Shown here piece after piece: positions 1 through 10,132 of a stretch of DNA of 64,000 nucleotides (position 1 is the stretch's first letter; every line of letters begins with the position of its first letter). Source of the stretch: Bacteroidaceae bacterium (lineage in GTDB: Bacteria; Bacteroidota; Bacteroidia; Bacteroidales; Bacteroidaceae); NCBI GenBank assembly GCA_017507105.1, contig JAFWBM010000027.1, positions 124,001 to 188,000 on the forward strand, read 5' to 3'. The notes under the pieces are model-generated. The model searched no databases, was not told where the DNA came from, and was given only the letters and a program-made list of their open reading frames with translations. The translations under genes and the position numbers were made by a program.

Positions 1-336
1 TATTGTAAAGGGAGGTGTCTCGGCACTATTTAATATATTCAAAGCCTCTACTATTATCTCTATATCACCGGTCGGGATATTAGGATTCTTGCTTTGACGC
101 TCGCGCACAGTTCCGCTTGCCTGAATTACATATTCTCGTCCCAGATGCGATGCTTTCTCGCATAGTGCAGCATCTGTATCTTCACTGAACACCAACTGGG
201 TAATACCATAACGGTCGCGCAAGTCTACAAAAGTCATTCCGCCCATTTTACGTGCACGCTGCACCCAACCGCTGAGGGTTACATTCTTCTCTACATCGGC
301 AAGTCTCAACTCGCCACAGGTTTTTGTACGATACAT
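1..336 (-). CDS. aspS: Aspartyl-tRNA synthetase, N-terminal part (cut by window edge)
   Basis: Class II synthetase that charges tRNA-Asp in the cytoplasm. Only the first 112 codons are visible; the gene runs off the left edge. The reverse-strand reading starts [19 protein letters not shown] and continues through [19 protein letters not shown], the N-terminal OB-fold that binds the anticodon and is typical of bacterial AspRS. The ATG at 336-334 is the natural start because it matches the family N-terminus (MYRT-CGELR). A Bacteroidetes-type promoter match lies about 77 nt upstream. The catalytic domain is outside the window, so I cannot judge whether it is intact. Identification is firm from the OB-fold alone. 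Confidence 0.93.
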   Translation of the reverse strand, partial: MYRTKTCGELRLADVEKNVTLSGWVQRARKMGGMTFVDLRDRYGITQLVFSEDTDAALCEKASHLGREYVIQASGTVRERQSKNPNIPTGDIEIIVEALNILNSAETPPFTI

Positions 337-412
337 TTTATATAGTCTAATTTATTATTCTGATAAAAATCCATTCGGCCACAATAATGCATGGCAAACA
401 GATTCATTTGTG

Positions 413-441
413 CAAAATTAAGAAAAAAAATGAGTAATCAA
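413..441 (-). promoter_or_regulatory. Putative promoter of aspS
   Basis: On the reverse strand, TTG (complement of 439-441) is followed after 18 nt by TAATTTTG (complement of 413-420). This fits the Bacteroidetes consensus TTG/TAnnTTTG, slightly short in spacing. Confidence 0.4.
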
Positions 442-615
442 GATAATATGTATAAAATAAAAGAAAAAGATGGCTACAACCCAAACAGCCGAATAAAGTA
501 TGTTTTATATTTCCTGCCTGCGATGAAAAGTTAAGTATATAGGATTTGCAGTTGCAAAAATGAACTATTACCACTATCTTTATCCGGATTTTATAATCAA
601 ACAATAAAAAAGGAT

Positions 616-1623
616 ATGAGAGCTGCTATATATGGCGCCGGTTCATTGGGAACAATATTAGGTGCATACATTACAAAGAATGGTGGTAAGATCGAACTTA
701 TAAACCGCAACAAAGCACATATAGAAGCACTATGCAAGAATGGTGCAACAGTGACAGGAACTGTTAATTTCAACCAGAAGGTTGTTGCATATACACCCGA
801 TAAGATGTCGGGTAAGTATGATATAGTATTTCTTATGACCAAACAACAGCAAAACGGAGAGGTTGTAAATTACATAAAGGAGTATCTTGCCGATGACGGT
901 GTAATTGTTACCCTGCAGAACGGGATACCGGAACTACAGATTGGCGAGATTGTTGGCGAGGAGCGTGTATTGGGCTGCACTGTCGCTTGGGGTGCTACAA
1001 TGAAAGAACCCGGTGTGTGTGAACTGACAAGTGCCCCCGACTCACTCACATTCTCTTTAGGCTCACTATCGTCGCAACCCAATGCACATCTATCCGACGT
1101 AAAGAGCCTGCTTGAAATGATGGGTGGTGTCGAGATTGACAAGAATTTTATAGGTTCAAGATGGAGCAAGTTACTTATAAATTCGGCATTCTCGGGCATG
1201 AGCGCAGTGCTTGGGTGTACATTTGGTGAAGCTGCCGGAAACAAAGAATCGCGTAAAGTGGTACAAGCATTGATTAAAGAGTGTATTGATGTTTGTGCTG
1301 CAGGAAAGATAAGAATAGAGCCGGTACAGGGCAAAGATATAGTAAAATTGCTCGACTACAATAACTGCATAAAAAAGGCATTCTCGTTCTTCATAATACC
1401 TATAGCAATACGTAAACATTCTCTATTGAAGGCAAGTATGTTACAGGACCTTTAAAAAAACAAAAAGACAGAAGTTGATGCCATTAACGGTGTTGTAAGT
1501 AGTTTCGGACGCAAAGTTGCAGTCCCTACACCGATGAATGACAAGGTTGTAGAAATAGTGCACAGAATTGAAGATGGCAAGTTGTCACCATCATTTGACA
1601 ACATAAGATTCTTCAAACAATAA
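616..1623 (+). pseudogene. panE: Ketopantoate reductase (PanE/ApbA family) interrupted by an in-frame TAA
   Basis: Family role: NADPH-dependent reduction of 2-dehydropantoate to pantoate for coenzyme A synthesis, or a paralogue with another 2-keto acid. The start has the Rossmann motif GAGSLGTILGAY (residues 8-19); the middle has the conserved W-x-KLLINSAFSGMSA stretch that holds the catalytic Lys. The first open stretch ends at TAA 1453-1455 after SMLQDL. The same frame then continues with KNKKTEVDAINGVVSSFG and ends at TAA 1621-1623, right before a hairpin terminator. Relatives read SMLQD-(E/K)-K-x-K-TEID-x-ING here without a gap, so this is a point nonsense codon (for instance GAA to TAA), not a frameshift. 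The 279-residue product would lack the TE(I/V)D segment that, by family knowledge, carries the catalytic Glu (Glu256 in E. coli PanE). Probably inactive unless the stop is read through or is a sequencing error. Confidence 0.8.
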
Positions 1624-1657
1624 TTAATAATGGGCTCTATATGAAGCCCATTATTAA
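1624..1657 (+). terminator. Hairpin terminator after panE-like gene
   Basis: A 13-bp perfect stem (1624-1636 with 1645-1657) around an 8-nt loop begins directly after the downstream stop at 1621-1623. Its place supports 1623, not 1455, as the ancestral gene end. Confidence 0.6.
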
Positions 1658-1932
1658 TATCTGCATATATGAAAATCTTGACATCTATTACATATAACCC
1701 ATATCTAACTGATAAAAATTACAGTTATTTAATAGTTTGGCATAGTTTTTGTAAGAAACCTTATGTAAAATTAATACCAAAGAGAATGATTCATTCCGTA
1801 TATTTGCAAACGCATAACAGCACAAAGCAACAGAGTTAAAAGGGTGACAAAAAACACAACTACTGCAGCCGAGTACCCTGTATCATGCATATTACGAACA
1901 TTCAAAATGGATTGATTAAAGAGGAAGGATTT
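1658..1932. other. Intergenic region upstream of clpC
   Basis: No convincing coding sequence on either strand. It holds a promoter-like TATATTTG at 1799-1806 facing clpC, leaving a leader of about 120 nt. I see no clear hairpin or operator in that leader. Confidence 0.5.
1799..1806 (+). promoter_or_regulatory. Putative -7 element of the clpC promoter
   Basis: TATATTTG matches the TAnnTTTG -7 consensus of Bacteroidetes. No good TTG is found at the expected distance upstream, so the call rests on one box. Confidence 0.4.
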
Positions 1933-4491
1933 ATGAACAATGAATTTTCGCAAGGAATAACTAAAATCTTACTTTTAGGTAAAGAGGAGGCCAACCGTCT
2001 TAAATGCAAGATTGTTAGCCCTGAACACCTATTATTGGGTATAATGCGCGACGAAAGAGATAGCGCAAAAGAGATATTCGAGCATCTGAATGCAGATACC
2101 GAAGAAATAAAGAATTCTCTCGAAATGCATATAAAAGAGAGCATATGCACTTGGCAAGAGGATAATAGCGAGATAGAGATGAATATGGATGCTGCAAAAG
2201 TTTTACGTTTCACCACACTTGAGGCACGCAACCTCAAGACAAGCAGTGATGCCGGACAGATACTGTTGCTTGGAATATTGAAAGACGAACAGAGTGCAGC
2301 ATCGGGAATTTTAAAACAACATAACGTGACATACGACAGAGTACGCGAAGCTATACGTAGCATGAAAGGCGATAGTGACAACACCTCATTAGGTAATAGT
2401 GTAAAACCTACCAGCGGATACGGATTCAACGATTTTGAAGAGGAGGATGAAGAGAAGTTAATGCGTAACGACAAAAGCGACAACCGCAGTTATATAAGTA
2501 CAAAACAGCAAGCCTCGTCAAACGACACCCCTGTGCTCGACAGTTTTGGTGTAGACATGACAAAAGCAGCACTAGAGGGTAAGCTCGACCCTATAATAGG
2601 ACGCGAGAAAGAGATTGAACGCATATCGCAGATATTGAGCAGGCGCAAGAAAAACAACCCTGTATTGATAGGTGAACCGGGTGTAGGAAAGTCGGCACTT
2701 GTAGAGGGACTTGCACAGCGTATAGTAGAGCGTAAGACTTCGCGCATCCTATTCGACAAACGTGTTGTGGCACTTGACATGACAGCAGTTGTAGCCGGAA
2801 CAAAGTATCGCGGACAATTTGAAGAGCGCCTGCGTTCTATACTTACTGAGCTTGAGAGCAATCCGAACATCATACTATTCATTGATGAGATTCACACCAT
2901 TATAGGTGCAGGCTCCACACCCGGTTCTATGGATGCAGCGAACATCCTAAAGCCGGCTCTGGCACGTGGAGAGTTACAATGTATAGGTGCCACCACTCTT
3001 GATGAATACCGCAAGAGCATTGAGAAGGATGGAGCGTTAGAACGTCGATTCCAAAAGGTAATAGTAGAGCCCACAACAGCGGAAGAGACACTGCACATTC
3101 TACATAACATTAAGGAGCGTTACGAAGAACACCATAATGTAAACTATACAGATGAAGCGTTATCGGCATGTGTCAAATTGACAGACAGATATGTCACAGA
3201 CAGATGTTTCCCTGACAAGGCAATAGATGCCCTTGACGAAGCCGGTGCACGTACACACATTTCAAACATTTCTGTACCTAAGGAACTTGAGGAGCAGGAA
3301 GAGAAAATAGCAAATGCAAAACGTGGCAAGGAAGAGGCTGTAAAGGCACAAAACTTCGAACTTGCAGCAAACCTACGCGACGAAGAGAAACGCCTGAGCG
3401 CAGAATACAAACAGATGACCGGAGAATGGGAGAAAGAACTACGTAACAAGCGCCAGATTGTAGATGCAGAGAACATTGCTGCAGTAGTTTCAATGATATC
3501 GGGTGTTCCCATGCAACGTATGGAGCAAGATGAATGGAGCCGCCTGAAAGGGATGAAAGAGGAGTTAAACAGCAAGGTCATTGCACAGGAGAGAGCTATA
3601 GAGAAACTGAGCAAGGCAATACGCCGAAGCCGAGTAGGACTACAAAACCCGGCAAAACCTATAGGAACGTTTATGTTCCTGGGACCGACAGGAGTTGGAA
3701 AGACACTGCTTGCCAAAGAACTTGCCAAGCTTATGTTTGGCAGTAGCGATGCACTTATCCGCATAGATATGAGCGAATATATGGAGAAATTCACTGTATC
3801 GCGTCTAGTAGGAGCACCTCCGGGATATGTCGGATACGAAGAGGGAGGACAACTTACCGAACGAGTACGTCGCCGCCCCTATTCTATTGTACTGCTCGAT
3901 GAGATTGAGAAGGCTCACTCGGATGTCTTCAACATGCTGTTGCAGGTAATGGATGAGGGACGTCTTACTGATAGTTATGGACGCACTGTCGATTTCAGAA
4001 ACACCATTATAATAATGACCTCAAACATTGGTTCGCGCGAACTAAAGGATTTTGGAATGGGTGTAGGATTTGCACGTGAGGAGCGAGCTGCAGCAGGAGA
4101 CTACTCTCGCGAAGTTATACAGAAAGCTCTTAACAAGCGATTTGCTCCCGAGTTCCTGAATCGTGTAGATGAAATTATCAATTTCGAGCAACTTGGAAAA
4201 GAGGCAATAAACAGCATCGTTGATCTTGAGCTATCAGGCATCATACGACGTATAAATGATCTTGGCTACAGCATAGAACTTAGCAACAAAGCCAAAAGTT
4301 TCATTGCAGATAAAGGATACGACATACAATTTGGTGCCCGCCCGCTTAAACGTGCTATTCAAAACTATATAGAGGATGAGATCTCTGAATTGTTGTTGGA
4401 TGGAGCACTTAAAGAAGGTGATACTATTATGGTTGAACACGAAGAGGAGAACAACAAACTGAGTTTTACAGTAAGGAACTGCAACGTATAA
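1933..4491 (+). CDS. clpC: ClpC-type AAA+ ATPase, Clp protease subunit
   Basis: Unfoldase that feeds substrates to ClpP or acts as a disaggregase in the cytoplasm. Order of domains: Clp N-domain repeats (about 1-150; [17 protein letters not shown] and a second repeat), an acidic linker, first AAA module with Walker [10 protein letters not shown] (from residue 247) and Walker B LFIDEIHT, a coiled middle region with a UVR-like segment, and a second AAA module with GPTGVGKT (from 584) and Clp C-terminal domain. The start at 1933 ([11 protein letters not shown]) is preferred over an upstream ATG at 1885: it gives the normal family N-terminus of an 852-residue protein, and a purine-rich AGAGGAAGGA lies just before it. 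The next gene starts at the base after the stop, so the two are co-translated. Confidence 0.95.
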   Translation: MNNEFSQGITKILLLGKEEANRLKCKIVSPEHLLLGIMRDERDSAKEIFEHLNADTEEIKNSLEMHIKESICTWQEDNSEIEMNMDAAKVLRFTTLEARNLKTSSDAGQILLLGILKDEQSAASGILKQHNVTYDRVREAIRSMKGDSDNTSLGNSVKPTSGYGFNDFEEEDEEKLMRNDKSDNRSYISTKQQASSNDTPVLDSFGVDMTKAALEGKLDPIIGREKEIERISQILSRRKKNNPVLIGEPGVGKSALVEGLAQRIVERKTSRILFDKRVVALDMTAVVAGTKYRGQFEERLRSILTELESNPNIILFIDEIHTIIGAGSTPGSMDAANILKPALARGELQCIGATTLDEYRKSIEKDGALERRFQKVIVEPTTAEETLHILHNIKERYEEHHNVNYTDEALSACVKLTDRYVTDRCFPDKAIDALDEAGARTHISNISVPKELEEQEEKIANAKRGKEEAVKAQNFELAANLRDEEKRLSAEYKQMTGEWEKELRNKRQIVDAENIAAVVSMISGVPMQRMEQDEWSRLKGMKEELNSKVIAQERAIEKLSKAIRRSRVGLQNPAKPIGTFMFLGPTGVGKTLLAKELAKLMFGSSDALIRIDMSEYMEKFTVSRLVGAPPGYVGYEEGGQLTERVRRRPYSIVLLDEIEKAHSDVFNMLLQVMDEGRLTDSYGRTVDFRNTIIIMTSNIGSRELKDFGMGVGFAREERAAAGDYSREVIQKALNKRFAPEFLNRVDEIINFEQLGKEAINSIVDLELSGIIRRINDLGYSIELSNKAKSFIADKGYDIQFGARPLKRAIQNYIEDEISELLLDGALKEGDTIMVEHEEENNKLSFTVRNCNV

Positions 4492-5202
4492 ATGGAAAAG
4501 CCACATATAATATATCATATGGTAACATCGGTTGACGGCAAGGTAACAGGAGATTTCCTGTACCGTCCCGAAACCGAGGAGATTACACAATATTATTATA
4601 AAAGGCATCGCAATTACTGTGCCGATGCATTCTTGTGCGGACGCACTACAATGCAAGGTAGTTTCACCGGAGAAACCGCTCCCGATTTAAGCCCATTCAA
4701 AGATGCAGAAGTAACAAGAGAAGACTATATCCCCTACCCCGACATGCCATTCTATGCTGTAGCTATAGATACACATTGTCGTCTTAATTGGAGCGACAGT
4801 TGCATACATGATGAGGACCCGGGGTATGACAATGCATATATAATTGAGGTATTGTGCGAAAATGCACATGATGCCTTTCTTGCCTTTCTGCGTAGCAAGA
4901 AGATTGCATATATATTTGCGGGGAAAGAGAGTCTGAACCTAGAACTTGCCATGCACAAACTAAAAAGACTCTTCAAAATAAACAGACTCCTGCTTGAAGG
5001 CGGTGGAAAGACTGGAGCAACATTTGCACAAGAAGGTCTAATTGATGAATACAGCCTTGTCGTTGCTCCATTCATAGAGGGTAACAGTGCCACTTCGTTG
5101 ATAGCCGAAGAGTTGTCACAAGCAAAGCTATTGCTACAGAGTGATAGCGAGAAAATAGGTAAAAGCGGATATTGGGTAAGATACAAGACTATGAATAGAT
5201 AA
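4492..5202 (+). CDS. RibD C-terminal / dihydrofolate reductase-like protein
   Basis: 236 residues of the NADPH-binding reductase fold shared by RibD C-terminal domains and bacterial DHFR-like proteins (RibD_C family). The start (MEKPHIIYHMVTSVDGKVTG) shows the family's S-x-DGK motif; residues 163-170 (LLLEGGGK) match the conserved xxxEGGxxL region. There is no deaminase domain, so it is not a full RibD. The substrate is unknown; related single-domain proteins are often annotated as riboflavin-specific reductases without proof. The ATG follows the clpC stop with no gap, and a terminator lies 45 nt after its own stop, so it is the last gene of the clpC transcript. Confidence 0.85.
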   Translation: MEKPHIIYHMVTSVDGKVTGDFLYRPETEEITQYYYKRHRNYCADAFLCGRTTMQGSFTGETAPDLSPFKDAEVTREDYIPYPDMPFYAVAIDTHCRLNWSDSCIHDEDPGYDNAYIIEVLCENAHDAFLAFLRSKKIAYIFAGKESLNLELAMHKLKRLFKINRLLLEGGGKTGATFAQEGLIDEYSLVVAPFIEGNSATSLIAEELSQAKLLLQSDSEKIGKSGYWVRYKTMNR

Positions 5203-5246
5203 TATATATTATCATACATAATAAACAAGCTGCAAATAACACTGCC

Positions 5247-5281
5247 AAAATGTCAGATGCGAAACATCTGGCATTTTTTTT
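5247..5281 (+). terminator. Rho-independent terminator after clpC operon
   Basis: A 13-bp stem with one G-T pair (AAAATGTCAGATG with CATCTGGCATTTT), loop CGAAA, followed by a run of T. It separates the clpC operon from htpG. Confidence 0.8.
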
Positions 5282-5365
5282 GTTTATATCAATACAGCAC
5301 AGCACTGCCAATAAGAAGCTGTTGCAGAAAAATACAAAGGCTAATATAAACTAAAACATAAGAAT

Positions 5366-7411
5366 ATGCAAAAAGGAAACATTGGGGTAACAACAGAAAA
5401 CATATTCCCCGTAATAAAGAAGTTTTTGTACAGCGACCATGAGATCTTTCTACGCGAAATTGTATCAAACGCAATCGATGCTACTCAGAAACTGAAAACA
5501 CTTTACGAAAAAGGTGAATACAAAGGTGAACTTGGCGAACTGAAAGTAAACGTTTCTCTCGGTGAAGGAACACTTACTGTAAGTGATAACGGTATAGGAC
5601 TTACCGCCGAAGAGATAGAGAAATATATCAACCAGATAGCCTTGTCGGGAGCAACAGATTTCCTTGAGAAATATAAAGACAGCGCCAACAATATAATTGG
5701 TCACTTCGGACTTGGTTTCTACTCTTCGTTCATGGTATCAAAAAAGGTGGAGATTGTAACAAAATCGTATACAGGTGCACCTGCTATGAAATGGAGTTGT
5801 GACGGCAGTCCTGAATACACACTAGAGGAGGTAGAGAAAGAGACACGCGGTACAGATATAATAATGTATATCGACGACGACAGCAAAGAGTTCCTAGAGG
5901 AGCAACGCATAACAGCAATTCTAAATAAGTATTGTCGTTTCCTTCCTGTACCAATTGCCTTTGGAAAGAAGAAAGAGTGGAAAGATGGTAAGCAGGTGGA
6001 GACAAGCGAAGACAATATAATAAACGATACTACTCCACTGTGGACACGTAAGCCCAACGAACTCAAAGATGAGGACTACAAGGAGTTCTACCGCAAACTG
6101 TATCCCATGAGTGACGAGCCACTCTTCTGGATACACCTTAATGTAGATTTCCCATTCCACCTTACAGGAATACTATATTTCCCTAAAGTGAAAAGCAACC
6201 TCGACCTTCAGAAGAACAAGATACTGCTTTTCTGCAATCAAGTATATGTGACAGATGAAGTTGAGGGTATTGTTCCCGACTTCCTTACACTTATGCACGG
6301 AGTAATAGACTCACCGGATATACCTTTGAATGTATCACGTTCATACTTGCAGAGCGATTCAAATGTAAAGAAGATTTCATCGTACATCTCCAAGAAAGTA
6401 TCAGACCGTCTGCAATCCATTTTCAAGAATGACCGTAAGGAGTTCGAGGAGAAATGGAACGACCTGAAAATATTTATACATTATGGAATGCTTACAGAAG
6501 AAGATTTCTACGACAAGGCTAACAAATATGCATTGTTGCAGGATACCGATGGCAAAAAATACACATACGAGGAGTACAAGACACTTGTATCGGCACAACA
6601 GACCGACAAGGAGGGCAATGTCATATATCTGTACAGCAACAATCGTGAAAAGGAGTACAGTTTCATTGAAACAGCAACGGCTAAGGGATACAATGTCTTG
6701 CTTATGGACGGACAGCTTGACGTTGCATTGATAAGTCTTCTTGAACGCAAATTCGAAAAGACTCGTTTCACACGTGTAGACAGCGATGTAATAGATAACC
6801 TCATTGTCAAGGAGGAACAGAAAGCATCAACGCTTAATGAGAATGAGCGCAGTATACTTACCGGCATATTCCAAAGCCAACTTCCTAAGATGGATAAAAA
6901 GGAATTCTACGTACAAGTAAATGCACTTGGCGAGAATGGCGCACCTGTAACAATAACACAAGCCGAGTATATGCGCCGTATGAAAGAGATGGCAGCTATA
7001 CAGCCCGGAATGTCATTCTATGGTGAGATGCCCGATATGATGAACGTATTACTGAACGAGGATCATCCTATTGTAAAGCGTATTCTTGCAGAGGCACAGA
7101 GTTCATGCTCTGAAAAGATTAAACCTATAGATGGAGAGATCGCAGGCCTAGAAGCTCGCCGTGACGCCATCAATGAGGCAACAAAGGATATTAAAGCCCA
7201 GGATATACCTCAAGAGCAAAAAGACGATCTTGCAGACACAGAGAAAAAGATTGCCGAAGCCAAGAGTGAAAAAGAGGCACTGCTTACCCAATATGCATCA
7301 GAGAACAAATTGGTACGTCAGCTTATAGACATCACACTGCTACAGAACAACATGCTTACAGGAGAGGCCTTAAGCAATTTTGTAAAACGCAGCATAGAAT
7401 TGATGAAATAA
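5366..7411 (+). CDS. htpG: Molecular chaperone HtpG (Hsp90 family)
   Basis: Cytoplasmic ATP-dependent dimeric chaperone, 681 residues. The N-terminal GHKL ATPase is clear: IFLREIVSNAIDATQKL (helix with the catalytic Glu and the Asn), VSDNGIGLT, and the lid region GHFGLGFYSSFMVS. The middle domain carries the conserved GVIDSPDIPLNVSRSYLQ, and the C-terminal dimerisation region ends in an unbroken frame. Between them is an acidic segment around residues 600-640, rich in E, K and Q. The length fits Bacteroidetes HtpG. It stands alone between two terminators. I could not pick out a heat-shock operator; the sequence directly before the start is AT-rich without an inverted repeat such as CIRCE. Confidence 0.96.
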   Translation: MQKGNIGVTTENIFPVIKKFLYSDHEIFLREIVSNAIDATQKLKTLYEKGEYKGELGELKVNVSLGEGTLTVSDNGIGLTAEEIEKYINQIALSGATDFLEKYKDSANNIIGHFGLGFYSSFMVSKKVEIVTKSYTGAPAMKWSCDGSPEYTLEEVEKETRGTDIIMYIDDDSKEFLEEQRITAILNKYCRFLPVPIAFGKKKEWKDGKQVETSEDNIINDTTPLWTRKPNELKDEDYKEFYRKLYPMSDEPLFWIHLNVDFPFHLTGILYFPKVKSNLDLQKNKILLFCNQVYVTDEVEGIVPDFLTLMHGVIDSPDIPLNVSRSYLQSDSNVKKISSYISKKVSDRLQSIFKNDRKEFEEKWNDLKIFIHYGMLTEEDFYDKANKYALLQDTDGKKYTYEEYKTLVSAQQTDKEGNVIYLYSNNREKEYSFIETATAKGYNVLLMDGQLDVALISLLERKFEKTRFTRVDSDVIDNLIVKEEQKASTLNENERSILTGIFQSQLPKMDKKEFYVQVNALGENGAPVTITQAEYMRRMKEMAAIQPGMSFYGEMPDMMNVLLNEDHPIVKRILAEAQSSCSEKIKPIDGEIAGLEARRDAINEATKDIKAQDIPQEQKDDLADTEKKIAEAKSEKEALLTQYASENKLVRQLIDITLLQNNMLTGEALSNFVKRSIELMK

Positions 7412-7432
7412 AATATTCTTGCAAAGAGTATT

Positions 7433-7475
7433 AAAAAGAGATATGGAACTGTTTAAGGACCATATCTCTTTTTTT
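7433..7475 (+). terminator. Rho-independent terminator after htpG
   Basis: A 14-bp perfect stem (AAAAAGAGATATGG, 7433-7446, with 7460-7473) with a 13-nt loop, running into a T tract. Confidence 0.8.
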
Positions 7476-7523
7476 ATATATAGTTCAATTTATAAATTTA
7501 TTAAATCTTTTTAATTATAACTA

Positions 7524-7555
7524 TTGCCGGAAATAGCAACAAAAAAGTATTTTTG
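7524..7555 (+). promoter_or_regulatory. Putative promoter of the patatin/beta-barrel gene
   Basis: TTG at 7524-7526, 21-nt spacer, TATTTTTG at 7548-7555, then 39 nt to the ATG. Good fit to the Bacteroidetes promoter consensus. Confidence 0.5.
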
Positions 7556-7594
7556 CAAATTAGACACCATATAGAAAAGTAACATAGAACTGAA

Positions 7595-9880
7595 ATGAAG
7601 AGAATTGCAATCATAATATTCACATTGCTAATGTTGCCATCACTACTTTGCGCACAGAAAGTAGGCCTGGTAATGAGTGGAGGTGGAGCCCGAGGACTTG
7701 CGCACGTTGGAGTTATTAAAGCTCTGGAGGAGAACAATATTCCAATTGATTACGTAGCAGGAACATCAATGGGAGCCATAATAGCAGCACTCTATGCTAT
7801 GGGATACTCACCACAGGACATGTATGATTTATTGGCTTCAAAAGATTTCTCTCAATGGTATCGTGGCTCTATGGATGCTAACTATATGTTCTATTTCAGA
7901 CGCAACAACGAAGTTCCGGAACTTCTCGGTGTTAATTTCAACATCAAGGACTCGCTGTATATAAACAAACCTGAAATAAACCTTATAAATCCTAATCCCA
8001 TGAATTTGGGAGTGATGCAGACTTTTGCACAATATACAACGGCATGCAATGGTAATTTTGACGAACTATTTGTACCGTTCCGTTGTGTAGCCGCCGATAT
8101 TTATAATAAGAAACAGGTTGTATTCAGGGATGGTGACTTGGGTGATGCAGTACGTGCATCAATGAGCTATCCTTTTGTATTCAAGCCAATAAAGAAAGAC
8201 AGTACCCTGTTATATGATGGAGGAATATATAACAATTTCCCTGTAGATGTAATACACAAGGATTTTAATCCTGATATCATTATTGGTAGTATTGTAACAA
8301 AAAAGACTCCCAAACCCGATACAAAAGATATGATGAGCCAGATAATAAATCTGGTAACATCCAGAAGCGACTACAAACTACCTGAAGGCAAGGGAATAAT
8401 GCTCAACACACAGCTTGACAATATTACGCTACTCGAATTCGATAAATTGGATACACTCTCGGGGTATGGCTACAAGGTAACCATCGACATGATGGATTCT
8501 ATAAAGAAGTGCATTAATAGACGTTCTGACAGCACTGCTATTGCAGCCAAACGAGCTGAATTCAAGAAACGTGTTCCAAATTTACGCTTTAAACGTATTG
8601 AGATAGAAGGTGTGGAAGAAGATCAACAACAATACATTAAAAAGGAGTTCCACAGAAAAGAGGATGAAATATTCAACTTTGAGACATGCAAACGTGCCTA
8701 TTTCAGACTACTATCAGGCAATATAATATCGTCAATAGTACCCCATGCTGTATACAATCCCGATGACAGCACATACACCCTGCATCTTGATGTAGAGATG
8801 AACCCTCCTTTCTCACTTAAGATGGGAGGTGCCATATCAACCAACAACTCAAACCAGATATATTTCGGACTACATTATCGCAACCTTGATAATTTCTCTA
8901 AGGAGTTTATTCTTGACGGTCAGTTAGGCAAAGTATACAATAATATTCAACTAACCTCACGAATAGACCTTGCTGCAACTGTACCAATGTCTCTCAAGTT
9001 CATAGGCTCATTTTCAACAGTAGATTATTACAATATGAAATATCTGTTCTCGCAAGAGAACTCTATTGCATTAAACCATGAACGCGAATTCTTTGTAAAA
9101 ATGAAAATGGTATTCCCATTTCTTATGAAAAAGAAAGCTGAGTTCGGTTTCGGAATAGGCGCATTAAAAGATGAATATCTGCCTTCAAATATAATAAACC
9201 TAGACCTACCCCAGTTCGACAAAAATAGGATGACACTATTTGGAGGTTCTATCAAATTTGAAGGCAACACACTCGATAGTAAGGCATACCCTACAGAGGG
9301 AATGTATGAATCACTAAATGCACAATTCTTTATAGGAAAGGAGCGTTTCCACAGTTTTCAACTCAAAACAAAAGAGAAGACACGCTTATCGTGGTTGCAA
9401 ATGAGCTACAAAAGGAAAGACCATTTCAATATAAACCGATACATTGTATTGGGTACCGACCTACATTTATACTACTCTACACGAGGATTGTCACATACAT
9501 ATCAAGCTACATTGATGCAAGCCGGAGCATATACCCCTACAATGAACAGCATGTTCAACTATGATCCGGCTTTCCGTGCCAATCAGTTTGCAGCAGGAGG
9601 AATATGCCCAATATACAAACTAAATAACTTTATACATATAAGAACCGGATTTTATGGGTTCACACCTTACAGAAAGATTAAAGAGACAAACGGCGATAAG
9701 GTATATTTCAGCAAAAGGCGTTTCGGAGATTTTCAATATATAGCAGAATTGGCCGCAGTTGCAAAGTTCTCTTCGGTAAATGTCAGTGCGTATCTTGACC
9801 ACTATAGTTCTCATAAAAAAGGTGTCAACATTGGAATAACATTGGGTTGGTTTATGTTTAACGAACGATTTATAGAATAA
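7595..9880 (+). CDS. Patatin-like phospholipase fused to an outer-membrane beta-barrel
   Basis: 761 residues. A signal peptide (about 1-20, ending LLCA) is followed directly by a patatin domain: oxyanion motif SGGGARG (28-34), nucleophile motif GTSMG with Ser58, and the dyad Asp208 in YDGGIYNN. A POTRA-like linker (about 330-400) leads to a C-terminal half with the repeated amphipathic strands of a BamA/Omp85-type surface-antigen barrel, with the last residues at the barrel end (GWFMFNERFIE). The architecture resembles PlpD of Pseudomonas (type Vd secretion), where the patatin is the passenger; in Bacteroidetes the pairing is common. Likely a lipase at the outer membrane; substrate and whether it is released are unknown. 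It is transcribed alone. Confidence 0.88.
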   Translation: MKRIAIIIFTLLMLPSLLCAQKVGLVMSGGGARGLAHVGVIKALEENNIPIDYVAGTSMGAIIAALYAMGYSPQDMYDLLASKDFSQWYRGSMDANYMFYFRRNNEVPELLGVNFNIKDSLYINKPEINLINPNPMNLGVMQTFAQYTTACNGNFDELFVPFRCVAADIYNKKQVVFRDGDLGDAVRASMSYPFVFKPIKKDSTLLYDGGIYNNFPVDVIHKDFNPDIIIGSIVTKKTPKPDTKDMMSQIINLVTSRSDYKLPEGKGIMLNTQLDNITLLEFDKLDTLSGYGYKVTIDMMDSIKKCINRRSDSTAIAAKRAEFKKRVPNLRFKRIEIEGVEEDQQQYIKKEFHRKEDEIFNFETCKRAYFRLLSGNIISSIVPHAVYNPDDSTYTLHLDVEMNPPFSLKMGGAISTNNSNQIYFGLHYRNLDNFSKEFILDGQLGKVYNNIQLTSRIDLAATVPMSLKFIGSFSTVDYYNMKYLFSQENSIALNHEREFFVKMKMVFPFLMKKKAEFGFGIGALKDEYLPSNIINLDLPQFDKNRMTLFGGSIKFEGNTLDSKAYPTEGMYESLNAQFFIGKERFHSFQLKTKEKTRLSWLQMSYKRKDHFNINRYIVLGTDLHLYYSTRGLSHTYQATLMQAGAYTPTMNSMFNYDPAFRANQFAAGGICPIYKLNNFIHIRTGFYGFTPYRKIKETNGDKVYFSKRRFGDFQYIAELAAVAKFSSVNVSAYLDHYSSHKKGVNIGITLGWFMFNERFIE

Positions 9881-9914
9881 TTTGAAAAAATAATAAAAAA
9901 AGTGCCGCAAAAAT

Positions 9915-9944
9915 TTGGTATATAAAAAATAAGTAGTACCTTTG
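9915..9944 (+). promoter_or_regulatory. Promoter of tRNA-Arg
   Basis: TTG (9915-9917), 19-nt spacer, TACCTTTG (9937-9944), about 22 nt before the tRNA. Full Bacteroidetes consensus. Confidence 0.75.
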
Positions 9945-9966
9945 CACTGTCAAACGAAAAGACAAT

Positions 9967-10040
9967 GGTCTCGTAGCTCAACTGAATAGAGCATCTGACT
10001 ACGGATCAGAAGGTTGCAGGTTTGAATCCTGCCGGGATCA
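9967..10040 (+). tRNA. tRNA-Arg (anticodon ACG)
   Basis: A 74-nt cloverleaf: acceptor GGTCTCG with CGGGATC plus discriminator A, anticodon stem TCTGA/TCAGA with loop CTACGGA (anticodon ACG at 10001-10003), T stem GCAGG/CCTGC. CCA is not encoded. The A at position 34 would be edited to inosine to read CGN codons. Confidence 0.95.
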
Positions 10041-10041
10041 C

Positions 10042-10069
10042 AAAAGGAACTCGTATGAGTTCCTTTTTT
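10042..10069 (+). terminator. Terminator after tRNA-Arg
   Basis: An 11-bp perfect stem (AAAAGGAACTC / GAGTTCCTTTT) with tetraloop GTAT and T tail, two bases after the tRNA. Confidence 0.85.
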
Positions 10070-10132
10070 CTTTTATCATATTATTGAATAAGTAAACCGA
10101 CAACAAAATAAGGAAAATCGGCAGAATAGAAT

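Noticed and set aside
1456..1623. Frameshift as cause of the short panE-like protein
   Set aside because: The frame is the same before and after the TAA, and the spacing to TEVDAING equals that of the family, so a point nonsense codon fits better. TAA also excludes selenocysteine or pyrrolysine.
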